A DNA stretch of 64,000 nt from Ornithinimicrobium cavernae (GTDB taxonomy: Bacteria > Actinomycetota > Actinomycetes > Actinomycetales > Dermatophilaceae). Both the position numbers and the translations under genes were made by a program. Positions 27,537 through 35,795 of the stretch are shown in pieces; position 1 is the first letter of the stretch; each line of letters begins with the position of its first letter. The stretch spans positions 62,001 to 126,000 of the forward strand of contig NZ_QDDJ01000017.1 of NCBI RefSeq assembly GCF_003121625.1, written 5' to 3'. Below the pieces are notes generated by a model, which was given only the letters and a program-made list of their open reading frames with translations, had not been told where the DNA came from and ran no database searches.

Positions 27537-27598
27537 TATGCTCGCTCGGAAGCACCGCGTGTATGTACACCATCACTACATGGCGTGCTCGCTCGGAA
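27537..27598 (+). promoter_or_regulatory. Candidate ftsZ control region
   Basis: In the 229-bp gap before ftsZ there is a -10-like TATGCT (27537-27542) without an obvious -35. A 12-bp direct repeat, gctcgctcggaa, occurs at 27540-27551 and 27587-27598. Between them lies an inverted repeat GTGTA-TG-TACAC (27559-27570). The layout suggests an operator between repeats, but no regulator can be named. Confidence 0.4.
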
Positions 27599-27669
27599 CG
27601 CCGTCCGCCTGTGTGCGGTGGCCGTCCCGGGCTAGGCCGTAGCAGGACTCCTTAAGGAAGGTTCCACCC

Positions 27670-28968
27670 GTGTCCTCAGCGCAGAACTACCTGGCCGTCA
27701 TCAAGGTCGTCGGCATCGGCGGCGGTGGTGTCAACGCCATCAACCGGATGATCGAGGTCGGCCTCAAGGGGGTCGAGTTCATCGCCATCAACACCGACGC
27801 CCAGGCGCTGCTGATGAGTGATGCCGACGTCAAGCTCGACGTGGGCCGCGAGCTCACCCGCGGCCTCGGCGCCGGGGCTGATCCGGAGGTGGGCCGCAAG
27901 GCCGCCGAGGACCACGCGGAGGAGATCGAGGAGGCCCTACGCGGCGCCGACATGGTGTTCGTGACCGCCGGCGAGGGTGGTGGCACCGGCACCGGTGGCG
28001 CCCCGGTCGTGGCCAAGATCGCCAAGTCCCTCGGCGCGCTGACCATTGGTGTGGTCACCCGCCCGTTCACCTTCGAGGGCCGCCGTCGCGCCAACCAGGC
28101 CGAGACCGGCATCGGCAGCCTCCGCGAGGAGGTCGACACCCTGATCGTCATCCCCAACGACCGGCTGCTGTCCATCTCCGACCGCCAGGTCTCCATGCTG
28201 GACGCGTTCCGCAGCGCCGACCAGGTGCTGCTCTCCGGTGTCCAGGGCATCACCGACCTGATCACCACCCCGGGTCTGATCAACCTCGACTTCGCCGACG
28301 TGAAGTCGGTCATGCAGGGCGCCGGCTCCGCGCTCATGGGCATCGGCTCGGCGCGTGGTGAGGACCGCGCGGTCCAGGCCGCCGAGCTGGCGATCTCGAG
28401 CCCGCTGCTGGAGGCGTCCATCGAGGGCGCTCACGGTGTGCTGCTGTCGGTGCAGGGTGGCTCCGACCTCGGTCTGTTCGAGATCAACGAGGCGGCCCGC
28501 CTGGTGCAGGAGGCCGCGCACCCGGAGGCCAACATCATCTTCGGTGCTGTCATCGACGACTCCCTGGGTGACGAGGTCCGCGTGACCGTCATCGCGGCCG
28601 GCTTCGATGGGGGAGCGCCCATCCAGCGCAGCGACGACCGTGCCCTCGGGCAGGTGCAGGCCGGTGGCACGAATCGTCCTCCTGCGCAGCAGGTCCAGCA
28701 CCAGCAGGCCCAGCCGCAGCAGCGTCAGCCGATGTCCCCGCAGCAGGGTCAGCCGGCCCGCGCACCGCAGCAGGCGCCGGTCCAGGGCCAGCCGCAGCAG
28801 CGCCCCGCGCAGGCGCCTCAGGGGCAGCCCCAGCAGGCTCCGGCCCCGCAGGGCCAGCCGCGTCCGCAGGGCCAGCCCGTGCCGCACGCGCAGCAGCCTC
28901 CGCGCCAGCCCCAGCCGGTCACCTTCGACGACTCCGACGACCTGGACGTGCCCGACTTCCTGAAGTGA
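27670..28968 (+). CDS. ftsZ: Cell division GTPase FtsZ
   Basis: 432 residues. Tubulin-fold GTPase with [13 protein letters not shown] near the N-terminus, the tubulin signature GGGTGTG at residues 103-109, and the T7-loop region with [12 protein letters not shown]. The domain ends near residue 315. A linker of about 100 residues, rich in Gln, Pro and Ala, leads to the C-terminal peptide [10 protein letters not shown] that binds partners such as SepF or FtsW. GTG start follows AAGGAAGG. A strong terminator ends the cluster about 70 bp later. Confidence 0.97.
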   Translation: MSSAQNYLAVIKVVGIGGGGVNAINRMIEVGLKGVEFIAINTDAQALLMSDADVKLDVGRELTRGLGAGADPEVGRKAAEDHAEEIEEALRGADMVFVTAGEGGGTGTGGAPVVAKIAKSLGALTIGVVTRPFTFEGRRRANQAETGIGSLREEVDTLIVIPNDRLLSISDRQVSMLDAFRSADQVLLSGVQGITDLITTPGLINLDFADVKSVMQGAGSALMGIGSARGEDRAVQAAELAISSPLLEASIEGAHGVLLSVQGGSDLGLFEINEAARLVQEAAHPEANIIFGAVIDDSLGDEVRVTVIAAGFDGGAPIQRSDDRALGQVQAGGTNRPPAQQVQHQQAQPQQRQPMSPQQGQPARAPQQAPVQGQPQQRPAQAPQGQPQQAPAPQGQPRPQGQPVPHAQQPPRQPQPVTFDDSDDLDVPDFLK

Positions 28969-29034
28969 CTTCAGCCACCTCTAGGACTCGGAAAGTACGG
29001 GTATAGTCGAGGTAAAGCGCCAGCAACAAGCCTG

Positions 29035-29068
29035 AGCCCCAGCCAGATTGGCTGGGGCTCTTGCTTTG
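29035..29068 (+). terminator. Intrinsic terminator of the division cluster
   Basis: A perfect 11-bp stem, agccccagcca with tggctggggct (29035-29045, 29049-29059), has a 3-base loop, and is followed by cttgctttg. It isolates ftsZ from the Tad locus downstream. A lone -10-like TATAGT at 29002-29007 lies just ahead of it. Confidence 0.9.
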
Positions 29069-29120
29069 TGAGGTTTCTGGTGTCAGGATCCTCCCAGGCC
29101 CCACACCCCTAGGAGTCAGC

Positions 29121-29294
29121 ATGGCCACTCAGTCGAGCCCAGATCACCCCTGCTTTGAGTCTGACCGCGGAGCCGTCGCTTCGGAGTATGCCCTGCTCGC
29201 AGGCCTGATCGCGGTCGTCATCGCCGGCGCCGTCGGGGTGTTCGGCCTGCAGGTTCTTGACCTCTTCCAGGTGGCTGTCGACCGCTGGCCGTGA
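29121..29294 (+). CDS. Flp-type pilin (minor, divergent)
   Basis: 57 residues. After a charged leader the class IVb pilin pattern appears: RGAVASEYALLAGLIAVVIAG, with the conserved Glu-Tyr pair and a hydrophobic helix, then a short tail ending DRWP. A prepilin peptidase should cut after the Gly or near it. ATG 29121 has AGGAGT upstream. Its helix is longer in Val/Gly and its tail shorter than in the main pilin at 29505. It could be a minor pilin or a priming subunit. Confidence 0.8.
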   Translation: MATQSSPDHPCFESDRGAVASEYALLAGLIAVVIAGAVGVFGLQVLDLFQVAVDRWP

Positions 29295-29317
29295 CCTCGC
29301 AGTGTCCGCGCGGTGAA

Positions 29318-29334
29318 GTAAAGGCAAAGTAAAG
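29318..29334 (-). promoter_or_regulatory. CTTTAC repeat motif ahead of the main Flp pilin
   Basis: Read on the minus strand it is CTTTACTTTGCCTTTAC, two CTTTAC words 11 bp apart. It matches 16 of 17 bases of 4533-4549 ahead of the secreted coiled-coil gene, where it lies on the plus strand. It lies about 170 bp before the pilin gene in an unusually A+T-rich patch (to 29360). The rest of the 210-bp gap holds a 7-bp hairpin, gtcggga with tcccgac (29433-29449). Confidence 0.55.
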
Positions 29335-29504
29335 GACCGTTATCCAAATGTTATAGAAGCCACTTGCGCATCGGCCCAAAGCCTGTCACAGTCTTCTCAG
29401 GTTCCAGTGAGTCACCCGGGACCAACACCCCGGTCGGGAACCTCCCGACTACCCCACTCAGGCGTCACTCACGACGCACATCCTTCTGAAAGAGGAGTAA
29501 TCCC

Positions 29505-29687
29505 ATGGCTGCTCTGGCCTACTTCGTCACCACCCTCCGCGCCAAGTTCGAGGACAGCGAGAAGGGTGCCACCGCCGTCGAGTACGGCCTGATGGTCGCC
29601 CTCATCGCCGTTGCCATCATCGGCACCGTTACGGCGCTGGGTGGCCAGCTCAACGCGCTCTTCACGGAGATCACGGCGGCACTCTGA
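29505..29687 (+). CDS. flp: Flp-type major pilin
   Basis: 60 residues, a classic Flp prepilin: a short basic leader, then GATAVEYGLMVALIAVAIIG with Glu-Tyr, a single hydrophobic helix, and a short amphipathic tail ending ITAAL. It is processed at the inner membrane and assembled by TadA/B/C. A strong GAGGAG lies 9 bases before the ATG. A hairpin after the gene separates it from the assembly genes, so it is probably expressed at a higher level than they are. Confidence 0.93.
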   Translation: MAALAYFVTTLRAKFEDSEKGATAVEYGLMVALIAVAIIGTVTALGGQLNALFTEITAAL

Positions 29688-29700
29688 CCGCACGTTTGTC

Positions 29701-29738
29701 GAGGTGGCGTGGTGGTCGTTTGGCCGCCACGCCACCTC
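29701..29738 (+). terminator. Intercistronic hairpin after the pilin gene
   Basis: A 12-bp perfect stem, gaggtggcgtgg with ccacgccacctc (29701-29712, 29727-29738), extends by three more pairs, one of them G-U. There is no U-run. It may act as a partial terminator or protect the pilin mRNA, allowing more pilin than assembly proteins. Function is inferred. Confidence 0.65.
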
Positions 29739-29802
29739 AGCGGTGGTCGACGAAGTGTTCGCGATCGCGTGAATGGCTCAACTACGAATTTGAGGCGGTG
29801 TG

Positions 29803-30195
29803 ATGGGCATCCAGGGTCAGAGTGACCGAGGTGCAGCTGCAGTGGAATTTGCACTGGTGGCCATGCTGCTCCTCACGATTCTCTTCGGCATCTTCGAGGG
29901 TGGCCGGCTCTGGATGATCCAGGGGGCACTCTCCCAGGCGGCCCGCGAGGGGGCCCGCGAGATGGCCATCCACGACGATCAAGCGGCGGCGAACGGCGTG
30001 ATCACGTCCCGTGCCGCCGACCTCGGCGTCACCATCACACCGAATGTAACGCCCAGCTCGTGCACCCCGGGTGTCACGGTCCGGGCCGAAGCCAGTGCCG
30101 ACGTCGGCAGCCTGACCGGGTTTATCGACCCGCTGTTCGGGGCTGACGGAACGATCACCCTGATGGGGAAGGCAGAAATGCGATGCGGCGGTTAA
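29803..30195 (+). CDS. tadE: TadE-like pseudopilin
   Basis: 130 residues. N-terminal RGAAAVEFALVAMLLLTILFGIFEGGR is the TadE/G-type leader and helix with the conserved Glu. The external part ends with two cysteines in its last third (one in SSCTP, one in MRCGG). It would be processed like a pilin and help start or shape the pilus. ATG 29803 has GAGG upstream. It overlaps the next gene by 13 bp. Confidence 0.85.
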   Translation: MGIQGQSDRGAAAVEFALVAMLLLTILFGIFEGGRLWMIQGALSQAAREGAREMAIHDDQAAANGVITSRAADLGVTITPNVTPSSCTPGVTVRAEASADVGSLTGFIDPLFGADGTITLMGKAEMRCGG

Positions 30196-31172
30196 CAAAG
30201 GATCTGCGCGGTAGTGGCGCCGAACGCGGGGCAACAGCAATCCTGGCTGCGCTCCTGATGACTGCGCTCCTGGGTGCCGCGGGGCTCGCGATCGACCTTG
30301 GAGCGTCCTATGCCAAGCATTCGGAACTCCAGAACGGAGCGGATGCCGCTGCTCTAGCGTTGGCACAGGAGTACGCGATGGACGGCTGCACGCCCAACAG
30401 TGGCATGGCCACATCGTGGGTACAACAAAACGTCAACAACGACATTGCCGGGGCGTCCGCAATCGCCACTTGTCCTGCCGCGAACCAGGTCAAGGTCGTC
30501 GCCGACGGCCAGCAGGAACACTGGTTCATGCCTGTACTAGGCAAGGACAGCAGTGACATCACAGCGGATGCCACCGTCGAGTGGGGCGTGCCCTCGGTGC
30601 TACTCACGACACCCCTCACGATCTCAAACTGCGCGTTCATCGGGCCGGATGGAGGCGAGCCCACTCTCGGCGACCAGCTCGTCATCTGGTTCCCGAATCC
30701 CGCCGGCACCAGTGACGGAACGGACGCACCGGGAGACTGCACCTGGCACGGGGACTACCCCCCTGGTGGGTTCGGCGTCCTGGCACATGACGACTGCGCA
30801 GTGACAGTAATCGAGCCCAGTGAAGTTGCTTCAGGCCCGGGGTCGTCGCAGCTGGATCCCTGCTTTGAGGACCTGATTGGCACCACCCAGCTTGTCCCGC
30901 TGTTCACCGAGTCAACGTGTTGTGGCTCTGGCTCTACCTACACCATCACGCGCTTCGCGGCGATTGAACTTGACCTCATTAGTTTCACGAGTAAGCAATA
31001 TGGTTCCGGCATCTGCACAGGAACCGTGCCGCCGTGGACTCACAACAATGGGAAGAACTGTCTCGTCGGGGAGTTCGTGGAGTTCGTTTCGCTGGAAGAT
31101 GCCTATGCCGAGGGAGATCTCGCTCTCCCCGGTTCCGATGACACCGTAATCATCATCCGACTGATTGACTGA
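30183..31172 (+). CDS. TadG-like protein with a cysteine-rich external part
   Basis: 329 residues. An N-terminal membrane helix within RGATAILAALLMTALLGAAGLAIDLGASY has the putative pilus Flp/TadG (Tad_N) pattern, and GADAAALALAQ follows, typical of TadG-like proteins. The remainder (about 60-329) has ten or so cysteines, including a CC pair near 248, many Thr and Gly, and no von Willebrand A domain, unlike long TadG proteins. It could be a surface-exposed component of the pilus base or tip. It follows tadE with overlap and precedes rcpC by 8 bp. Confidence 0.7.
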   Translation: MRRLTKDLRGSGAERGATAILAALLMTALLGAAGLAIDLGASYAKHSELQNGADAAALALAQEYAMDGCTPNSGMATSWVQQNVNNDIAGASAIATCPAANQVKVVADGQQEHWFMPVLGKDSSDITADATVEWGVPSVLLTTPLTISNCAFIGPDGGEPTLGDQLVIWFPNPAGTSDGTDAPGDCTWHGDYPPGGFGVLAHDDCAVTVIEPSEVASGPGSSQLDPCFEDLIGTTQLVPLFTESTCCGSGSTYTITRFAAIELDLISFTSKQYGSGICTGTVPPWTHNNGKNCLVGEFVEFVSLEDAYAEGDLALPGSDDTVIIIRLID

Positions 31173-31180
31173 GAGTCACC

Positions 31181-32131
31181 ATGATTCGTCGAATTATCGC
31201 CGCCTTCGCGGCCCTCATCCTCGCCGCTGTCGGCATCTTCCTCGTGATGTCTTATGCAAGTACCGCCGACGAGCGTGCGATGGCCGACCTCGAGACCGTG
31301 GACACCCTGGTGGCGACTGCACCGATCCCTGAGGGGACTCCGTCAGATCAGCTCGGGGATCTCGTGAAACTACAGCCGGTGCCGGCCAAGTTCCTCGTCG
31401 ATGACGCCGTTGACGATGTGGACGACCTCGAAGGTGAGCTCCTCACCACGTCCCTCGTTGCCGGCGAGCAGTTGACGAATGCACGGTTTGCGACCGCTGA
31501 GGAGATCCGCGCTCGCGCGGACTTCGAGTTGCCTGACGAGGCCAAGGACCTGCACCAGGTCACGATTCCGTTAGAGACACCGAGGGCCCTCGGGGGCAAC
31601 ATCGCACCGGGGGACACAGTGGGCGTCTTCATCTCGGTCGAGCCGAAGGATGACCCATCGGACGAAGAGGAGTCGTCAAAGGACGAGTTGTCCGATGAAC
31701 AACCCAGCGACAAGCCGGAAGACCAGCAGGACGGCTCTCTGCTAGAGGGGGGCATCATCGGCGGTGCTCCCAGCATGACCCACCTCGAGCTGCACAAGGT
31801 GCTGGTCGTCGATGTGACTGGAAGCCGTGTGGAGATGCCTGAGGCCCCTCCGAGCGCCGACTCGGGCAGTGAGGGTCTGGACGGCGCAACAGGCGGACAG
31901 GAGCAGACAGACTCCACTCAGGTTGCACGCGAGGTTCTCCTCGTGACGCTTGCACTCGAGGCGCCACAGGCCGAGAAGCTGGTCTATGGGATGGAGTTCG
32001 GCACGATCTGGCTCTCCATGGAGCCTGAGGGGGCTAGCGAGGAGAACACCAGGATCGTGGTCACAACAGTGCCGCGCTTGGCCAGTGAGATCCGGGACAT
32101 CTACGAAGAGATCCAGGAAGCAGCCGAATGA
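31181..32131 (+). CDS. Pilus assembly protein RcpC/CpaB
   Basis: 316 residues. An N-terminal membrane helix (about 5-25) leads to a SAF-like domain (VATAPIPEGTP... LTTSLVAGEQLTNARF) and the RcpC domain (QVTIPLETPRALGGNIAPGDTVGVFIS). A very acidic low-complexity insert of about 30 residues (around 160-190, Asp/Glu/Ser/Lys) interrupts the RcpC domain; a second loop near 225-245 is Gly/Ser-rich. Overlaps tadZ by 4 bp. Confidence 0.85.
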   Translation: MIRRIIAAFAALILAAVGIFLVMSYASTADERAMADLETVDTLVATAPIPEGTPSDQLGDLVKLQPVPAKFLVDDAVDDVDDLEGELLTTSLVAGEQLTNARFATAEEIRARADFELPDEAKDLHQVTIPLETPRALGGNIAPGDTVGVFISVEPKDDPSDEEESSKDELSDEQPSDKPEDQQDGSLLEGGIIGGAPSMTHLELHKVLVVDVTGSRVEMPEAPPSADSGSEGLDGATGGQEQTDSTQVAREVLLVTLALEAPQAEKLVYGMEFGTIWLSMEPEGASEENTRIVVTTVPRLASEIRDIYEEIQEAAE

Positions 32132-33324
32132 GTTCCGTGATCCTCGCCAGTGCCTCGACCGATCTGGCTCGGCGGGTCCGTCTGGCCTCTGGCGACAATC
32201 TCTTCGTGCTGACCCCTGAGCAGGTGCCGACAGGCCCCGCCCAACTGCTGGGGCTGAGTAACGGCACTGGACCAGTCCAGGCAGTCATGCTCGACGTCAC
32301 TGGAGACGGTTCACAGGACAGTTCCCTCGGCCTCGCCGAGCGGTTCAAGGAGCAGTTTCCACACGTGGCAGTGCTCTTGGTCACTGACAAGCCGGCTGAG
32401 CTTGGACTCCCTGCACTCCGTGCTGGTGTCCGCGATCTCATCGAGCCAGAACTGCCGATCAACGAGTTGCGTTGGGTCATCCGCCGCGCGATCGAAACCA
32501 GTGCGGCGGGGATGGGTGGTAGTGCAGCGAACGATCCAGATCCCGTCGGACGCGTCATCACGGTCGCATCCCCCAAAGGCGGAGTCGGCAAGACGACGCT
32601 GGCCACAAACCTGGCTGTCGGGCTGGCGCACCAGTCGCCACAAGGCACCGTGCTCGTGGATCTCGATATTCAGTTCGGTGATGTGGCAGCGGCCCTGGAT
32701 CTTGACCCTGCATACACGCTGGCAGACGTGGTCCACGGCTCCGGGCTGCGAGATGTCACTGCATTGAAAACCTTGCTGACGAAACACCGCACGGGCCTAC
32801 ATGTGCTGAGCGGGGTGAAGTCGCCTGTCGAGGCGGACGACATCACGGCGCAGCATGTGGCAACGATCATCGGTCTGCTCAAGTCCGAGTTCCGCTACGT
32901 CGTCATCGATACAGCCCCAGGCATGGGCTCACACACTCTCGCTGCACTGGACCACACGACCGATCTCGTGCTCGTCGCGAGTCTGGACGTGCCCAGCGTG
33001 CGGGGTCTTCGCAAGGAGCTGCAACTGCTCGACGAACTCGAGCTGCCACCTGCGACGCGACACATTGCCGTCAATATGGTGGACCGCTCCGGGGGTCTGT
33101 CCCTCGCTGATGTCGAGGCCACGATCGAGCGCAAGGTGGATTTCGCGATCCCCAGGTCGCCCAAAGTGATTGCCTCGACCAACCGAGGGCGCCCCCTCCT
33201 GGAGGATCAGGCACGCGACAAGATCAGCAGGGACCTGGAGCAGTTGGTCGGCAGATTCAGCCCAATCGCAGTACGCAAGTCAACGCTGTCCTGGACCTCT
33301 CGACACAGGGGAGCGGCATCGTGA
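32128..33324 (+). CDS. tadZ: Pilus-localising ATPase TadZ/CpaE
   Basis: 398 residues. A receiver-like N-terminal domain (about 1-125) is followed by a MinD/ParA-type ATPase with the P-loop PKGGVGKTTLATNLA, K155, and switch regions DLDIQFGDVAAAL and IDTAPGMGS. TadZ proteins mark the cell pole for Tad pilus assembly. The DivIVA-domain protein encoded downstream in the same run is a plausible partner. Overlaps the tadA GTG by 4 bp. Confidence 0.9.
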   Translation: MSSVILASASTDLARRVRLASGDNLFVLTPEQVPTGPAQLLGLSNGTGPVQAVMLDVTGDGSQDSSLGLAERFKEQFPHVAVLLVTDKPAELGLPALRAGVRDLIEPELPINELRWVIRRAIETSAAGMGGSAANDPDPVGRVITVASPKGGVGKTTLATNLAVGLAHQSPQGTVLVDLDIQFGDVAAALDLDPAYTLADVVHGSGLRDVTALKTLLTKHRTGLHVLSGVKSPVEADDITAQHVATIIGLLKSEFRYVVIDTAPGMGSHTLAALDHTTDLVLVASLDVPSVRGLRKELQLLDELELPPATRHIAVNMVDRSGGLSLADVEATIERKVDFAIPRSPKVIASTNRGRPLLEDQARDKISRDLEQLVGRFSPIAVRKSTLSWTSRHRGAAS

Positions 33325-34829
33325 ACCTCTCCCAAAGGCTCGCTAGTGCCAAGCACCGCGAGGGCATCAGCGGCACGCACGAAGCGGTAGGGATGACTGT
33401 CTCGCACATTGAGTCGCCGGTCTCTGGGATCGCGAGCGACCATGTTGCGCTGGCGGATGTGTCGGGCTCACCCGAGCCCGCTGACTCCCTGAGGGCGGCC
33501 GCGAGCGAGACACTGGTCACCGAGCCAACTGTGCGGTCTACCGACTCGCTGGCCCGGCTCAAAGCCGAGGCCCGAGAGCAACTCTTCGCGCGGCTGGGCA
33601 ACAGGCTCAGTGACACGTCACTGGACGAGACCCAATTGCATGAATTGGTCCGCAAGGAGCTCATTCAGCTCGTCCAGGTGACCGAGACTCCGCTGAAGTC
33701 GGAGGAACGACGTCGTTTGATCCGCGAGGTGACTGACGATGTGCTGGGCTATGGCCCGCTTCAGGCGCTGCTCGATGACGACTCCATCACAGAAATCATG
33801 GTGAACGGCCCCGACAACGTCTTTGTGGAGCGAACCGGTCGCCTTACAAGATCGGAGGTGCATTTCGCCTCGGAGGAGCACCTCCGCCGGGTGATCGAGC
33901 GCATCGTCAGTCGGGTCGGTCGCCGGATCGACGAGTCCTCGCCGCTGGTCGATGCCCGACTCGAGGACGGCTCCCGCGTCAATGCCATTATCCCTCCGCT
34001 CGCGTTCAGCGGCTCGAGCCTGACCATCCGCAAGTTCGGCAAGGTGCCGCTCCGGGTGGAGGACCTCGTCGCGAGGGACAGCCTGACACCCGCCATGGTG
34101 GAGCTGCTCCGCGCCTGTGTGCAGGCGAAACTCAACATTCTGGTCTCCGGCGGAACGGGCACCGGTAAGACGACCATGCTCAACGTGCTCTCCTCCTTCA
34201 TCCCCAGTGATGAGCGCATCGTCACGATCGAGGATGCCGTTGAACTCCAGCTCCAACAGGACCACCTCGTCCGGCTGGAGGCCCGCCCCCGCAACATCGA
34301 GGGCCGCGGAGAGATCACGATCCGGGATCTGGTCCGCAACTCCCTCCGCATGCGCCCCGACCGAATCATCGTTGGGGAGGTCCGCGGCGGCGAGAGTCTG
34401 GACATGCTGCAGGCGATGAACACGGGCCACGACGGGTCCCTGTCCACCCTGCACGCCAACACTCCTCGTGATGCGATCTCACGACTGGAGACGATGGTCC
34501 TGATGGCGGGCATGGACCTGCCTCTGAGGGCGATCCGTGAGCAGATCGCCTCGGCAGTCGACGTGATCGTGCACCTCACCCGACTGCGGGACGGCACCAG
34601 GCGGGTCACGAATGTGACGGAGGTGCAGGGGATGGAGGGCGATATCGTCACGCTCCAGGATGCCTTTGCCTTTGACTACCACGCAGGGGTTGATCACACA
34701 GGCCGATTCCTCGGGACGACAAAGTCCACGGGCGTGCGCCCACAGTTTACTGAGCGGATCCTGGACCAGGGCATCGCGTTGCCCCACGAGGTGTTCGGGA
34801 TTCCCGACCCCAGGGCAGTCCGGCGATGA
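33321..34829 (+). CDS. tadA: Pilus secretion ATPase TadA/CpaF
   Basis: 502 residues. About 100 poorly conserved residues lead to the CpaF domain. Walker A is SGGTGTGKTTMLN with K283. The Asp box is RIVTIEDAVELQL, Walker B is RPDRIIVGEVRGGESLDMLQ, and the His box is MNTGHDGSLSTLHANTPRD. It powers extension (and perhaps retraction) of the Flp pilus. The GTG start is coupled to tadZ and the stop to tadB. Confidence 0.95.
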   Translation: MNLSQRLASAKHREGISGTHEAVGMTVSHIESPVSGIASDHVALADVSGSPEPADSLRAAASETLVTEPTVRSTDSLARLKAEAREQLFARLGNRLSDTSLDETQLHELVRKELIQLVQVTETPLKSEERRRLIREVTDDVLGYGPLQALLDDDSITEIMVNGPDNVFVERTGRLTRSEVHFASEEHLRRVIERIVSRVGRRIDESSPLVDARLEDGSRVNAIIPPLAFSGSSLTIRKFGKVPLRVEDLVARDSLTPAMVELLRACVQAKLNILVSGGTGTGKTTMLNVLSSFIPSDERIVTIEDAVELQLQQDHLVRLEARPRNIEGRGEITIRDLVRNSLRMRPDRIIVGEVRGGESLDMLQAMNTGHDGSLSTLHANTPRDAISRLETMVLMAGMDLPLRAIREQIASAVDVIVHLTRLRDGTRRVTNVTEVQGMEGDIVTLQDAFAFDYHAGVDHTGRFLGTTKSTGVRPQFTERILDQGIALPHEVFGIPDPRAVRR

Positions 34830-35788
34830 CTCCCATAGGCACGTTGGTGGCTGACCCCCACGTTGTGTTGTGGGCATCCGGTCTCTTGGTACTCGCGGTG
34901 ATTGTCGCCGCCGCGGTCTTCCTGGTCCCTTCCAAGGCGATCCCGATCGAACGTCGCCGTCAGGGCGTGACGGCTGTGCCATCAGCGTTGACCAGGGCGA
35001 CCGATGCGAGCACCGGTCTCATCGATCGGTTGCTTCGGAGCCGCGGACGCCTGGATTCAATGACCCATGCTCTGGACCTTGCGGGCATCAAGAGGTCGGT
35101 CCCGGAGTACATCGTCCTGGTTGGGGCAGTGGCCCTGGCCGCAGTGGCGGCGGGGTTCGTCCTCGGTGGACCTGTCATCGCCATCATGCTCGGCGGCCTG
35201 TCCGTCGGCGGGGCCGTCATGTTCGTGAGGTTCCGCGCTGACCGGCGTCGTTCCGGCTTCGCCGACCAGCTGGATGACCTGGTGCAGTTGCTGGGCAGCA
35301 ACTTGCGGGCGGGACACAGCGTCCTGCAGGCGATGGACTCGGTCTCTCGTGAGTTGGAGGAGCCGGGCGGCAGCGAGATATCTCGGGTCGTCAATGAGGT
35401 GCGCGTTGGTCGGGACTTCGGCGAGGCTCTCGAGGCTACGGCGGAACGCATGTCGAGCGACGACTTTCGGTGGATCGCGCAAGCGATCGCCATCCAGCGC
35501 CAGGTGGGTGGCAACCTCGCTGAGGTGATGGACACGGTGGGTGACACCATCCGGGAACGCAACCAGATCCGCCGACAGGTGAAATCCCTATCGGCGGAAG
35601 GGAAACTCTCCGCGTATATCCTCCTTGGGTTGCCGTTCGTTGTGGTCCTAGCCCTCATGTTTCTGAATCCCACCTATCTGAGCGGACTCACGAGCGGACC
35701 CATCGGTTACATGATGATTTTGACCGCTCTTGTTCTCCTCGGTATCGGGGCGTTCTGGCTGAGTAAAGTCGTGAAGATCAAGTTCTGA
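34826..35788 (+). CDS. tadB: Pilus inner-membrane protein TadB
   Basis: 320 residues. One N-terminal helix, two central helices (about 90-130), then a cytoplasmic T2SSF domain with FADQLDDLVQLLGSNLRAGHSVLQAM and VGGNLAEVMDTVGDTIRERNQIRRQVK, and two C-terminal helices. It forms the platform for TadA. The ATG lies in the tadA stop (ATGA). Confidence 0.9.
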   Translation: MTPIGTLVADPHVVLWASGLLVLAVIVAAAVFLVPSKAIPIERRRQGVTAVPSALTRATDASTGLIDRLLRSRGRLDSMTHALDLAGIKRSVPEYIVLVGAVALAAVAAGFVLGGPVIAIMLGGLSVGGAVMFVRFRADRRRSGFADQLDDLVQLLGSNLRAGHSVLQAMDSVSRELEEPGGSEISRVVNEVRVGRDFGEALEATAERMSSDDFRWIAQAIAIQRQVGGNLAEVMDTVGDTIRERNQIRRQVKSLSAEGKLSAYILLGLPFVVVLALMFLNPTYLSGLTSGPIGYMMILTALVLLGIGAFWLSKVVKIKF

Positions 35789-35795
35789 GGATCTC

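Noticed and set aside
29002-29059. A tiny RNA between a TATAGT box and the ftsZ terminator
   Set aside because: The box has no matching -35 and the product would be under 60 bases; it is more simply the end of the ftsZ transcript.
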